NCBI GenBank assembly: GCA_964482235.1
Contig: CAYZWU010000048.1
Location: 1-40,727, forward strand
DNA from: CAYZWU01 sp964482235
GTDB lineage: Bacteria > Planctomycetota > B15-G4 > CAYZWU01
Direction: 5' to 3'
Length of the DNA stretch: 40,727 bases
The notes under the pieces were generated by a model. The model did not search any database. It was not told where the DNA came from and saw nothing but the letters and a program-made list of their open reading frames with translations. Below are positions 33,074-40,727 of this stretch, piece by piece. The position numbers and the translations under genes are program-made. Each line of letters begins with the position of its first letter. The first letter of the stretch is position 1.

Positions 33074-34324
33074 ATGAAAGCGTTCAACAACCCCGAGGAG
33101 ATCCTGAAAAACACCTCTTTTGTGGACAGGTTTCTGGAATACGTCAAGATCGAGACCCAGTCGGATGAGAAGAACGAGGCCTGCCCCAGCACCGAGACGC
33201 AGCGCGTGCTGGCCGACCGGCTCGCCGGGGAGCTCAAGGAGCTCGGCCTCGAGGACGCCTCGGTGGACGAGCACGCCTACTGCATCGCCACGCTCGAGGG
33301 GAATGCCGATGGCGTAATCGGCCTCTGCGCCCACATGGACACGGCGCCCGCCTACTCGGGTACGGACGTAAAGCCACAATTACATAGAAATTACGACGGA
33401 AAGCCAATCAAGCTCAAAGACAACGTCACCATCTGCCCCAAGGAATCGCCACAGCTGGAGAAGTGCATCGGCGACACGATCATCACGTCCGACGGCACCA
33501 CCCTTCTGGGCGCCGACGACAAGGCCGGCATCGCGGCGATCATGGGCGCGCTGGAGATTCTCACCAAGGATCCCGACATCACCCGCCCCACCCTGAAGAT
33601 CTGCTTCAACCCCGACGAGGAGGTGGGCCGCGGCGCCAACAAGTTCCCCATGGAGAGATTCGGCGCGCCCGTGGCATTCACCCTCGACGGTGGATTCACC
33701 GGCGAGATCAACATGGAGACCTTCTCGGCCAACAAGGGGATCGTCACCTTCAAGGGCGTCTCCGTTCACCCCGGATACGCCAAGGGCAAGCTCGTCAACG
33801 CCCTCACCTGTATGGGCAAGTTCCTGGCCCGCCTGCCGCGCCTCGAGAGCCCCGAGGCCACGGAGGGGCGCGACGGCTTCTTCATGCCCACCGACATGTC
33901 GGGCGACGCGGCCCAGGGCACGCTGAACCTGATCCTGCGCGCCTTCGACGTGGAGACCCTCGAGAAGCGCGGCGAGCGGCTGAAGGAGATCGCCAAGGCG
34001 ATGGAGGCCGAGGAGCCAGGCCTCAAGGTGGAGGTTGAGATCCAGAAGCAGTACCGGAACATGTACGACGTCCTCTCCAAGCAGCCCGAGATCATCAAGA
34101 AGCTCGAGGAAGCGGTGGCCGCTTGCGGCGTGGAGCCGCACATCGAGCCGATCCGCGGCGGCACCGACGGATCGCGGCTCACGGCCATGGGCATGCCCAC
34201 GCCGAACGTCTTCGCGGGCGGCGTCAACTTCCACGGCCCGACGGAGTGGATCTCCACCAAGGCGATGGCCACGGCCGTCTGCACGATCCTGAATCTCGTC
34301 CAGCTCTTCGCTGAAAAGAAGTAA
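33074..34324 (+). CDS. pepT: Peptidase T (tripeptide aminopeptidase)
   Basis: This 416-residue M20B zinc peptidase cleaves the N-terminal residue from tripeptides in the cytoplasm. Metal and catalytic positions are visible: H87 and D89 in 'CAHMDTAPA', 'LLGADDKAG' (145-152), 'NPDEEVGRG' with E182 and E183, 'FTLDGGFTGEIN', and the late 'FHGPTEWIS' histidine. Length matches the family (about 410). AGGAGG precedes the ATG by about 11 bases. The OPT transporter gene follows after 58 bases, so import and hydrolysis of small peptides are probably encoded together. Confidence 0.94.
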   Translation: MKAFNNPEEILKNTSFVDRFLEYVKIETQSDEKNEACPSTETQRVLADRLAGELKELGLEDASVDEHAYCIATLEGNADGVIGLCAHMDTAPAYSGTDVKPQLHRNYDGKPIKLKDNVTICPKESPQLEKCIGDTIITSDGTTLLGADDKAGIAAIMGALEILTKDPDITRPTLKICFNPDEEVGRGANKFPMERFGAPVAFTLDGGFTGEINMETFSANKGIVTFKGVSVHPGYAKGKLVNALTCMGKFLARLPRLESPEATEGRDGFFMPTDMSGDAAQGTLNLILRAFDVETLEKRGERLKEIAKAMEAEEPGLKVEVEIQKQYRNMYDVLSKQPEIIKKLEEAVAACGVEPHIEPIRGGTDGSRLTAMGMPTPNVFAGGVNFHGPTEWISTKAMATAVCTILNLVQLFAEKK

Positions 34325-34382
34325 AAGTCCCAGCGGACCTTTCCCGTTTCCAAGAGACCAGAGAGAAAGGAACTTTAGACCG

Positions 34383-36521
34383 ATGGAAGTGAGTACCGGC
34401 AAATCCAAGCTGCTACCGGAAAATGCCTACACCCCCCTCAAGGAGGGCGAGGTATACAAACCGGTCGTTCCGCCAGATCAGTCGCCGCCCGAAACAACGG
34501 TGAGAGCCGTTGTCATGGGCTGCATCGGCGTGGCGGTCTTTACCTTCGCCGCGGCCTACATCGGCCTCAAGGCGGGGAACGTGATCGAGACGGCGATCCC
34601 GATCGCCATCCTGGCCATCTTCTTCGGAAAAATGTTCGCCAGGAAGAACCACCTCCTCGAGAACGTGATCGTCCAGTCGATCGGCGCGGCCGCCGGAGTG
34701 GTTGTCGCCGGGGCGGTATTCACCATCCCGGCCATGTACATCCTGGAGCTCGACGTGAGCTTCGTGGACATCTTCCTCGGCTGCTGCATCGGCGGTTTCC
34801 TGGGAGTGCTGCTGATCATCCCGCTGCGGCGCTACTTCTGCCGCGACGAGCACGGCAAGCTCCCCTTCCCCGAGGCCACGGCCACTACCGAGATCCTCTG
34901 CTCGGGCGAGTCGGGAAGCGGCGGCGGCAAGACCCTGCTCACCGCCTTCGGGCTCGGTTTCCTCTTCGATTTCTGCATCGAGATCTTCCGGCTCTGGGAA
35001 GGGCGTCTCGAGACGGCCAAGCATCTGCTCGGCTCGGTGGGACAGCAGGTCAACGAGAAGTACCGCATGGTACTCGAGATGGAGGCCACGGCCGCCCTCT
35101 TCGGACTCGGCTACATCATCGGCATCCGGTACGCCGCCATCATCTGCGCCGGATCGGTGCTGGCCAACCTGGTCCTGGTCCCCATGGTCTTCTTCGTGGG
35201 CGGCAATGACCTCAACTCGATCCTGCCTCCAGGCGAGGAAACGATAAAGAACTGGGAAGCGGCCGACATCTTCAAGTGGTACGTGCGCCCCATCGGGATC
35301 GGCGCCATCGCCATGGCGGGGATGATCAGCATCCTCAAGATGGGAAAGATCATCGTTGGTTCGCTCAGCCTCGGCTTCAAGGGAATCCTTGGCGGGAGCA
35401 AGGACGACACGAGCGCCACTCCCCGCACCGATCTCGACATCAATCCGCGGAACGTGATGCTTCTCGAGCTGCTCTTCGTGGCGCTCATGTTCTTGATCTT
35501 CTTCTACGTGGCGAACTGGCAGTTGAACGTCGCCCTGGTCGGGACGCTGGTGACCGCGGCCCTGGCCTTCCTCTTCACGCCCGTTGCTGCGCGCGCCATC
35601 GCCATCGTGGGGGTGAACCCCGTTTCAGGGATGACGATGATCACCCTGATCATAGCCTGCACGATCCTTGTGGCATCCGGACTCTCCGGTGACGAGGGGA
35701 AGATCACCGTGTTGATCATCGGCTGCGCCGTCTGCACGGCGTTGTCCACGTCGGGCGCCTTCATCTCGGACCTCAAGATCGGCTACTGGCTCGGCGCCAC
35801 GCCGCGGAGGCAGCAGCGCTGGAAGTTCCTCGGCATCGTGGTGGCCTCCCTCTGCGTCGGCCTGGTGATCCACGTGCTGGCCACCGGCTACGGCTTCGTC
35901 GAGTCGCCCGACCACCCCAATCCGCTTCCCGCTCCTCAGGGGAACCTGATGGCCACCATCGTGGATGCGATCTTCGGCGGCGCCGAGAGTCCCTGGCTTC
36001 TCTACGCCATGGGAGCGGCCATCGCCCTCATGCTCGAGATGGTGGCTCTGCCCGGACTGGCCTTCGCCCTCGGCATCTATCTCCCGATCTACATCAACCT
36101 ACCCGTCCTTGTGGGCGGGTTCGCGGCCTGGGTGCTCTCGAAGCGCGGCCGCACCGACAGGGAGAAGAGCGCACGCAAGAACCAGGGGATCCTGGTTGCT
36201 TCCGGCCTGGTGGCGGGCGCCGCCATCGCCGGCGTCGTGGCAGCCGTCCTGAAAACCCTGGACCAGAAGGACCTCAAGCTCGGTTTCATCGACACCAGCG
36301 GCTTCAAGGGTGCGATCAACAACGCCCTGAACTTCTCGCACAACTGCGTGCAGAATGCCGAGGGTGTGTACGAGGAATCGGGCGCGAAGGACTGGTTCGA
36401 GAACAACGGCATGCTGATCGGCCTGATCATGATCATCGTGCTTGCCGTGATCTGCCACTTCGTGGCTGCCGCGGCTGCCCGCAAGCAGATCGAGGATGAG
36501 GACACGGCCGGCGACGAGTAG
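34383..36521 (+). CDS. OPT-family oligopeptide transporter
   Basis: The 712-residue inner-membrane protein has about 14-16 hydrophobic helices. Family landmarks are the N-terminal 'PPETTVRAVVMGCIGVAVFT', 'AAYIGLKAG', 'KLPFPEATATTEIL' and the late 'PGLAFALGIYLPIYINLPVL'. OPT proteins import short peptides or metal chelates, driven by proton symport. Its place between peptidase T and a peptidase F-like lipoprotein favours a peptide substrate. The C-terminal ~100 residues carry two further helices around an extracytoplasmic loop. A strong hairpin terminator follows at 36586-36610, so it probably closes the pepT transcript. Confidence 0.92.
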   Translation: MEVSTGKSKLLPENAYTPLKEGEVYKPVVPPDQSPPETTVRAVVMGCIGVAVFTFAAAYIGLKAGNVIETAIPIAILAIFFGKMFARKNHLLENVIVQSIGAAAGVVVAGAVFTIPAMYILELDVSFVDIFLGCCIGGFLGVLLIIPLRRYFCRDEHGKLPFPEATATTEILCSGESGSGGGKTLLTAFGLGFLFDFCIEIFRLWEGRLETAKHLLGSVGQQVNEKYRMVLEMEATAALFGLGYIIGIRYAAIICAGSVLANLVLVPMVFFVGGNDLNSILPPGEETIKNWEAADIFKWYVRPIGIGAIAMAGMISILKMGKIIVGSLSLGFKGILGGSKDDTSATPRTDLDINPRNVMLLELLFVALMFLIFFYVANWQLNVALVGTLVTAALAFLFTPVAARAIAIVGVNPVSGMTMITLIIACTILVASGLSGDEGKITVLIIGCAVCTALSTSGAFISDLKIGYWLGATPRRQQRWKFLGIVVASLCVGLVIHVLATGYGFVESPDHPNPLPAPQGNLMATIVDAIFGGAESPWLLYAMGAAIALMLEMVALPGLAFALGIYLPIYINLPVLVGGFAAWVLSKRGRTDREKSARKNQGILVASGLVAGAAIAGVVAAVLKTLDQKDLKLGFIDTSGFKGAINNALNFSHNCVQNAEGVYEESGAKDWFENNGMLIGLIMIIVLAVICHFVAAAAARKQIEDEDTAGDE

Positions 36522-36585
36522 TCCAAACCGGCACGCTTGAGCCGAACCGTTCTTCCTCATTCGAGGTGACAATCTAATGTTTAGA

Positions 36586-36610
36586 AGGGGGGCTCCACCG
36601 GAGCCCCCCT
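36586..36610 (+). terminator. Rho-independent-type terminator after the OPT transporter
   Basis: AGGGGGGCTCC (36586-36596) pairs perfectly with GGAGCCCCCCT (36600-36610) across a 3-base loop, a very stable 11-bp stem followed by GTTTG. It lies 65 bases after the transporter stop and 52 bases before the pepF-like start, so it separates two transcripts. Confidence 0.75.
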
Positions 36611-36661
36611 GTTTGCCGAAATATCTTGACGAGGCGTGGCCCCGGGCCACGGAGGAGAATC

Positions 36662-38560
36662 ATGAAAAAAAGAAGATCTCTGTTGGGAGTGACCGTTTTG
36701 ACTCTATCCATCATGGTGCTTGGCAACCTGTCATCGTGCCAGACGACGGAACCTGCAGCCACCATCCCCGAGCGCAGCGAGGTGGATGACGCCTTCAAGT
36801 GGAAAACGACCGACCTCTACGAGTCGGATGCGGCGTGGGAAAAGGCTTTCGAGGAAGCCAAGAAGGAGATCCCCGGCATCGCCAGGTTCAAGGGAACCCT
36901 CGGCTCGTCGGGCCAGGCGATCCTCGATCTCTACAAGTTCCAGGAAGAGCTCGATGTCAAGCTGATGCATCTCATCTACTACGCCAGCCTGAGAAAGGAC
37001 GAGGACACCCGCACGACGACCTACCAGGACATGTACAACAGGATCTACTCCGTCCTGGTCCAGGCCAGCGCCCTTTCGTCGTACATCACCCCTGAGTTCC
37101 TCGCCATCCCAGAGGAGACGATCCGCAAGTTCATCGCCGGGACCGACGGCCTCGCTCTCTACGAGCATGCGATCAACGACACGCTGCGCACGCGCAAGCA
37201 CATCCTATCCGAGAAGGAGGAGACGATCATCGCCACGGCGGGCAACGTCTTCCGGGCGCCCACGGACGCCTTCGGCATGCTGACCAACGCGGACATGACC
37301 TTCCCCACCATCACGGACGAGGACGGGAACGAGGTGGCCACGTCGAACTCGCTCTACTACAAGTTCCGCGGCTCGAGCGACAGGGCCGTGCGCAAGGCGA
37401 ACGAGGAGGCCTATCATGGCACGTTCCGCAAGTACCGCAACACCCTTGCTTCGCTGATGCGTTCCAATGTCGAAAGGGGCCTGTTCAACGCCAGGGTCCG
37501 GGGCTACGAGACAACGCTCCACGCAGCGCTGGACAACAACAATATCCCCGTCGACGTCTACATGAACCTGGTCAACTCGGTGAACGACAACCTCGAGCCC
37601 CTGCACCGCTACACGAAGCTCCGCAAGAGGATCCTCGGACTCGACGAGGTGCACGGCTACGACCTCTACAACTCCCTCTTCCCCGACGCAGAGATGAAGG
37701 TCAACTGGGATGAGGCCAAGGAGCTCCTCAAGGAAGGGCTCAAGCCGATGGGTGAGAAGTACATGACCGCCATGATGGGCGGCATCGAGAGCGGCTGGGT
37801 CGACGTCTACGAGAACGAGGGCAAGAGGTCCGGCGCCTACTCGGCCGGCGTGTACGGCGTGCATCCCTTCGTGCTGATGAACTACCAGGACCGCCTGGAG
37901 GACGCCTTCACCCTGGCTCACGAGTTCGGCCACGCCATGCACTCGTACCACTCCCAGAAGAAGCAGCCGATGGTCTACTCCGACTACTCGATCTTCAATG
38001 CCGAGGTCGCCTCGACGACCAACGAGGCGATCCTGGTCAACTACCTGCTCGAGGTCACGACGGATCGCAACGAGCGGCTCTTCCTCCTCGACTTCTACCT
38101 CGACTCGATCCGCAACACCTTCTACAGGCAGACGCTCTTCGCCGAGTTCGAGCTCGAGATCCACAAGCGGGCCGCTGCGGGCGAGTCGCTCACCGCAGAC
38201 CTGATGGACGAGATCTACGGCGGGCTGGTCAAGAAGTACTACGGCGCCGACTTCGTGATCGACGAGTACAAGGCCGCCGAGTGGAGCCGCATTCCCCACT
38301 TCTACCGAAACTTCTACGTCTACACCTATGCCACGGGCTACTCCGCGGCAGCGGCGTTCTCGAAGAGGATCCTCGAGATGGGCGACTCGGCGCGCGACCA
38401 GTACATCAAGGAGTTCCTGAGCGGCGGTTCATCCGACTATCCTTGCGCGGTGCTGAAGAAGGCCGGCGTGGACATGACCACGCCCGAGCCGGTGATCGCG
38501 CTGTCGCAGCTCTTCGGCCGGCTGGTCGACGAGCTCGAGAAGCTGATGAACGAGGGTTGA
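36662..38560 (+). CDS. Oligoendopeptidase F-like M3 metallopeptidase, lipoprotein form
   Basis: This 632-residue M3-family zinc peptidase has HEFGH at 420-424 ('LAHEFGHAMHSYHS') and the downstream glutamate in 'NAEVASTTNEAIL'. The domain order matches PepF, which cleaves peptides of roughly 7-17 residues. PepF is usually cytoplasmic. Here the ATG at 36662 (GGAGGAG upstream) opens a lipoprotein signal, MKKRRSLL and a hydrophobic core ending in LSSC with C26. The enzyme is therefore probably tethered outside the cytoplasm. It stands next to an OPT transporter and peptidase T, which suggests stepwise peptide use: external trimming, uptake, then tripeptide hydrolysis. Confidence 0.92.
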   Translation: MKKRRSLLGVTVLTLSIMVLGNLSSCQTTEPAATIPERSEVDDAFKWKTTDLYESDAAWEKAFEEAKKEIPGIARFKGTLGSSGQAILDLYKFQEELDVKLMHLIYYASLRKDEDTRTTTYQDMYNRIYSVLVQASALSSYITPEFLAIPEETIRKFIAGTDGLALYEHAINDTLRTRKHILSEKEETIIATAGNVFRAPTDAFGMLTNADMTFPTITDEDGNEVATSNSLYYKFRGSSDRAVRKANEEAYHGTFRKYRNTLASLMRSNVERGLFNARVRGYETTLHAALDNNNIPVDVYMNLVNSVNDNLEPLHRYTKLRKRILGLDEVHGYDLYNSLFPDAEMKVNWDEAKELLKEGLKPMGEKYMTAMMGGIESGWVDVYENEGKRSGAYSAGVYGVHPFVLMNYQDRLEDAFTLAHEFGHAMHSYHSQKKQPMVYSDYSIFNAEVASTTNEAILVNYLLEVTTDRNERLFLLDFYLDSIRNTFYRQTLFAEFELEIHKRAAAGESLTADLMDEIYGGLVKKYYGADFVIDEYKAAEWSRIPHFYRNFYVYTYATGYSAAAAFSKRILEMGDSARDQYIKEFLSGGSSDYPCAVLKKAGVDMTTPEPVIALSQLFGRLVDELEKLMNEG

Positions 38561-38613
38561 TGACGAGCGGGTCCCGGAACCGCGTGAGCGGATTCGGCAT
38601 CTCAGTATAGAAC

Positions 38614-38654
38614 AAGCAGCCGGGCCAGGGGCTTTCCCCTGTGCCCGGCTGCTT
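38614..38654. terminator. Bidirectional terminator between convergent genes
   Basis: AAGCAGCCGGGC (38614-38625) pairs perfectly with GCCCGGCTGCTT (38643-38654). Inside it AGGGG (38627-38631) pairs with CCCCT (38636-38640) around a short loop. The long hairpin lies between the pepF-like gene and the FG-GAP gene, which converge. The T runs on either side are short. Confidence 0.75.
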
Positions 38655-38693
38655 CCGTTCGCGGAACGATACGCGCAGGCTCGGGATCTCAGA

Positions 38694-40304
38694 TCACTGC
38701 ACCGTGGTGGAAATGACGTTGGTCACCTTGTCTTGCTGAGCCGCCTGAAACCAGATCGTCATCCCCGCAACGGAGGCAGGTACGATCAACGACCACTCCA
38801 CGTTACCCTCTGCGTTGGTCCACTCGCCGCTGGTGCCCGGCACAAGTCTCGGCCGGTCGAGTGCGAGGACGATGTTCAGAGGCGGATAAGGCGTACTGCC
38901 CACTCCGGTCGTGCTGCAGACCAGCCATGTACTTGTGAAGGGCTCCCCGTCGAAGGCGCTGATGGTGGCCCCCTGTCCGGAAACTGGAGGATTGGGATTG
39001 ATGGAAAGCCCGAAGAATGTCGCGTCAAACACGTAGGCAGAGCCCGAATGGACGCCAGTCGTAGAGTCTCCCACTGCTCCAACGAGGATGGTTTCACCGG
39101 ATATCGAAACAGAGCAACCCAGATCATTCCAGAGGTGCCCATCGCTCGCCATCAAGCATCCCTTTTCCGTCCAGATCTCCGAAAGCGAGTCATACTGGTA
39201 CAGGTAGGCCTTCCCTTCTCGATAATTACTACCCAGCACCCCCACGACGAGCATGTCGCCGGAAATCGAAACGGACTCGCCGAAAGTCTGATCCATGGAC
39301 TCCTGGAGCTTGGTTTCCTCGTACCACGATCCCGAAGCGGAGTCGTACCGGAAGATATAGGCGGCACCCTTGTCGCTGAGAATGCCGGGAGCACCGACAA
39401 CTGCCACATCACCCGAGATCGACACGCTGCTCCCGAATTTTTGATGTTCCGCTGCATCGCTGGCGACCAGCTTGGCCTCCTGCATCCAGACCTCGCTTCC
39501 CGGCTGGCGGCGGAATATGTAGGCGGAGCCTGCATACGAGGCAACATCGCTGTCGTAATTGGCGCCGACCAGTGCGAGATCTCCACCGGTCATCGATACG
39601 GCGCAGCCGAACCTGTCGGATTCCCCCCCGTCTGAGGGACGGATCTTGGCCTTCTGCTTCCACACGACTCCGCCTGCTTCGTATTTGAACACGTAGGCTG
39701 AACCGGATTCGTCGCCGTTGTCATCGTCTCCATCATTGCCGACGATTATGTACCTTTCCCAGGACGTGGTGGTTATGGCGACGGAACATCCGAAACAGTC
39801 GTAGACCTCTCCGTCCGATGGCTCCAGCTTCTCCTCCATGTACCAGTCGACACCGTTGTCGCGGTATACATAGGCCGAGCCGGCAAAACCGCTGTTCTCT
39901 GCACCAAGAACGGCCCAGACCTGGGAAATGGCGACTGAATGGCCGAAGTAATCGTTGTCCCCACCATCGTCGGGTAGGATCTTCGTATCCTCGGACCAGG
40001 TCATCGAGACGGGATCGTAGTCAAAAATATATGCCGCCCCGGCACGGTATCCGTTGTCATCGTCTCCCGCCGCACCGACCACGGCAACATTGCCAGAGAC
40101 CCCCACTGAGCCCCCGAACCACTCCCCGCCGCCGATATTGCCGTCCGAGGCAATGAGCTTGGCTTCCTCGTAGACCTGGCCCCAGGCCGGAGCGGCGTAC
40201 AGGGTGATCAGGCACAGGAGCGCAGCCGTCAGTGACGCTCTTGAATATCGTCCGATCCTCGAACTAGCTATCGAGGATCCCGTGTCCGTCATCTTCGTAT
40301 GCAT
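38694..40304 (-). CDS. Secreted FG-GAP repeat protein
   Basis: The 536-residue protein has a long n-region and then a signal peptide (hydrophobic core about 25-40, cleavage near AWGQ). Seven tandem FG-GAP units of about 50 residues follow, each with an FG-x2-V-x-(I/M)-(S/T) start and a 'GSAYVF' or 'GAAYIF' end, forming a seven-bladed integrin-like propeller. The last ~110 residues are a separate beta domain ('LSINPNPPVSGQGATISA', 'STTGVGSTPYPPLNIVLAL', 'MTIWFQAAQ'). I recall this tail domain from many secreted proteins of Planctomycetota-like genomes. GAGGAG lies 9 bases before the ATG at 40304. The role is unknown; adhesion or surface display is plausible. Confidence 0.85.
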   Translation of the reverse strand: MHTKMTDTGSSIASSRIGRYSRASLTAALLCLITLYAAPAWGQVYEEAKLIASDGNIGGGEWFGGSVGVSGNVAVVGAAGDDDNGYRAGAAYIFDYDPVSMTWSEDTKILPDDGGDNDYFGHSVAISQVWAVLGAENSGFAGSAYVYRDNGVDWYMEEKLEPSDGEVYDCFGCSVAITTTSWERYIIVGNDGDDDNGDESGSAYVFKYEAGGVVWKQKAKIRPSDGGESDRFGCAVSMTGGDLALVGANYDSDVASYAGSAYIFRRQPGSEVWMQEAKLVASDAAEHQKFGSSVSISGDVAVVGAPGILSDKGAAYIFRYDSASGSWYEETKLQESMDQTFGESVSISGDMLVVGVLGSNYREGKAYLYQYDSLSEIWTEKGCLMASDGHLWNDLGCSVSISGETILVGAVGDSTTGVHSGSAYVFDATFFGLSINPNPPVSGQGATISAFDGEPFTSTWLVCSTTGVGSTPYPPLNIVLALDRPRLVPGTSGEWTNAEGNVEWSLIVPASVAGMTIWFQAAQQDKVTNVISTTVQ

Positions 40305-40727
40305 GGGTTTTTCTCCTCAGTCAACGTCTTATCGGTCAGTTTCATCCGTGACGGATTCGCCTGCCGCACGATCAGGTCTCTCCTGGCCAGGTGCATCAGG
40401 CCTCGCTCCGTCACCTGACAACGCGCAGATTCCCAGCCAAACCCTTAATGAAAAGTAAAATTCCCGCGAATCCTCCCCTCCTCCTGCGCCGTCCCCCACC
40501 GACAGGACTCCGCGCCCTGACTGGACGCGTGTTCTCACGTCGAAGAGTTTGCTGCAAAAAAACGGTTTTTCTTTAAGGGTAGGCTGGGAGATTCACGCGT
40601 TGTCTTGTGTCGATCGATTGTTGAATCAATCATTCGATGAACCTGGGCCGCCCGCGTCGTTGAGTGGCCCCGTTTTCCCCCTGTGTCAGGATAGTTGTCG
40701 CCTGAAAAACTCCCTCTTGGGGGGAGC
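40305..40727. other. Gene-free right edge
   Basis: I see no convincing gene in these 423 bases: the short open frames lack ribosome sites and recognisable products. It holds the upstream region of the FG-GAP gene and a 5-bp hairpin GATTG/CAATC near 40617. A leftward terminator lies at the very end. No clear promoter boxes stand out. Confidence 0.5.
40710..40726 (-). terminator. Leftward rho-independent terminator for a gene beyond the right edge
   Basis: Read on the minus strand, CTCCC and GGGAG form a stem around a 7-base loop and are followed directly by TTTTT (A run at 40705-40709 on the plus strand). This is the classic intrinsic terminator order and points left, so a minus-strand gene probably ends just outside the window. 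Confidence 0.6.

Noticed and set aside
1..40727. CRISPR arrays, tRNA or rRNA genes, phage integrase or complete transposons
   Set aside because: I found no regularly spaced repeats beyond the short array at the left edge, no cloverleaf or rRNA-like sequence, and no transposase or integrase product in any convincing gene.

Overview
The window is GC-rich, densely coded bacterial chromosome with 23 protein genes that I can support and no rRNA, tRNA or CRISPR that I can see. The content suggests a Gram-negative-type organism with complex extracytoplasmic signalling: an ECF sigma factor next to a receptor Ser/Thr kinase, a formylglycine-generating-enzyme-like domain, DUF1080-type domains, FG-GAP and other beta-propellers, lipoproteins and a TIR protein. 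This mix is common in Planctomycetota and neighbouring uncultured phyla. That placement is an inference; nothing here fixes the lineage.

Layout. Positions 1-56 hold three spaced repeats that resemble one end of an IS21-family element. At 77-3830 lie two convergent secreted beta-propeller genes. At 4107-7588 an ECF sigma factor is followed by a kinase fused to a transmembrane segment and a formylglycine-enzyme-like sensor domain. At 7793-10141 there is a divergent SecA-like ATPase, convergent with a sigma-factor-like protein (10115-10783) that starts with a hydrophobic signal-like segment. At 10803-16074 is a complete birA-bioB-bioF-bioD-bioA operon on the minus strand, with a near-consensus BirA operator over its promoter at 16106-16158. 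Upstream of it lie a Ste24-type M48 protease and a degenerate copy of that gene's own 3' end.

At 17662-18849 is a methionine gamma-lyase-like PLP enzyme. At 18917-23050 a minus-strand cluster (MBOAT acyltransferase, SGNH hydrolase, glycosyltransferase) probably builds or acylates a surface polysaccharide. At 23235-26663 is a large secreted protein with two DUF1080-like domains and an HExxH peptidase-like domain. At 26807-31482 five tightly spaced plus-strand genes encode a divergent GlpX-fold protein, an orphan GspF/PilC-type membrane protein, a TIR protein with two C-terminal membrane helices, a secreted HEAT-like protein and a tiny Cys-rich protein. This run is the best candidate in the window for an undescribed system. 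It ends at a 180-bp imperfect palindrome (31481-31660).

At 33074-38560 is a peptide-use cluster: peptidase T, an OPT-family transporter and a lipoprotein form of oligoendopeptidase F. A PQQ-type propeller lipoprotein (31667-32755) and an FG-GAP repeat protein (38694-40304) are on the minus strand. The last 420 bases hold no gene, but do contain a leftward terminator for a gene beyond the edge.
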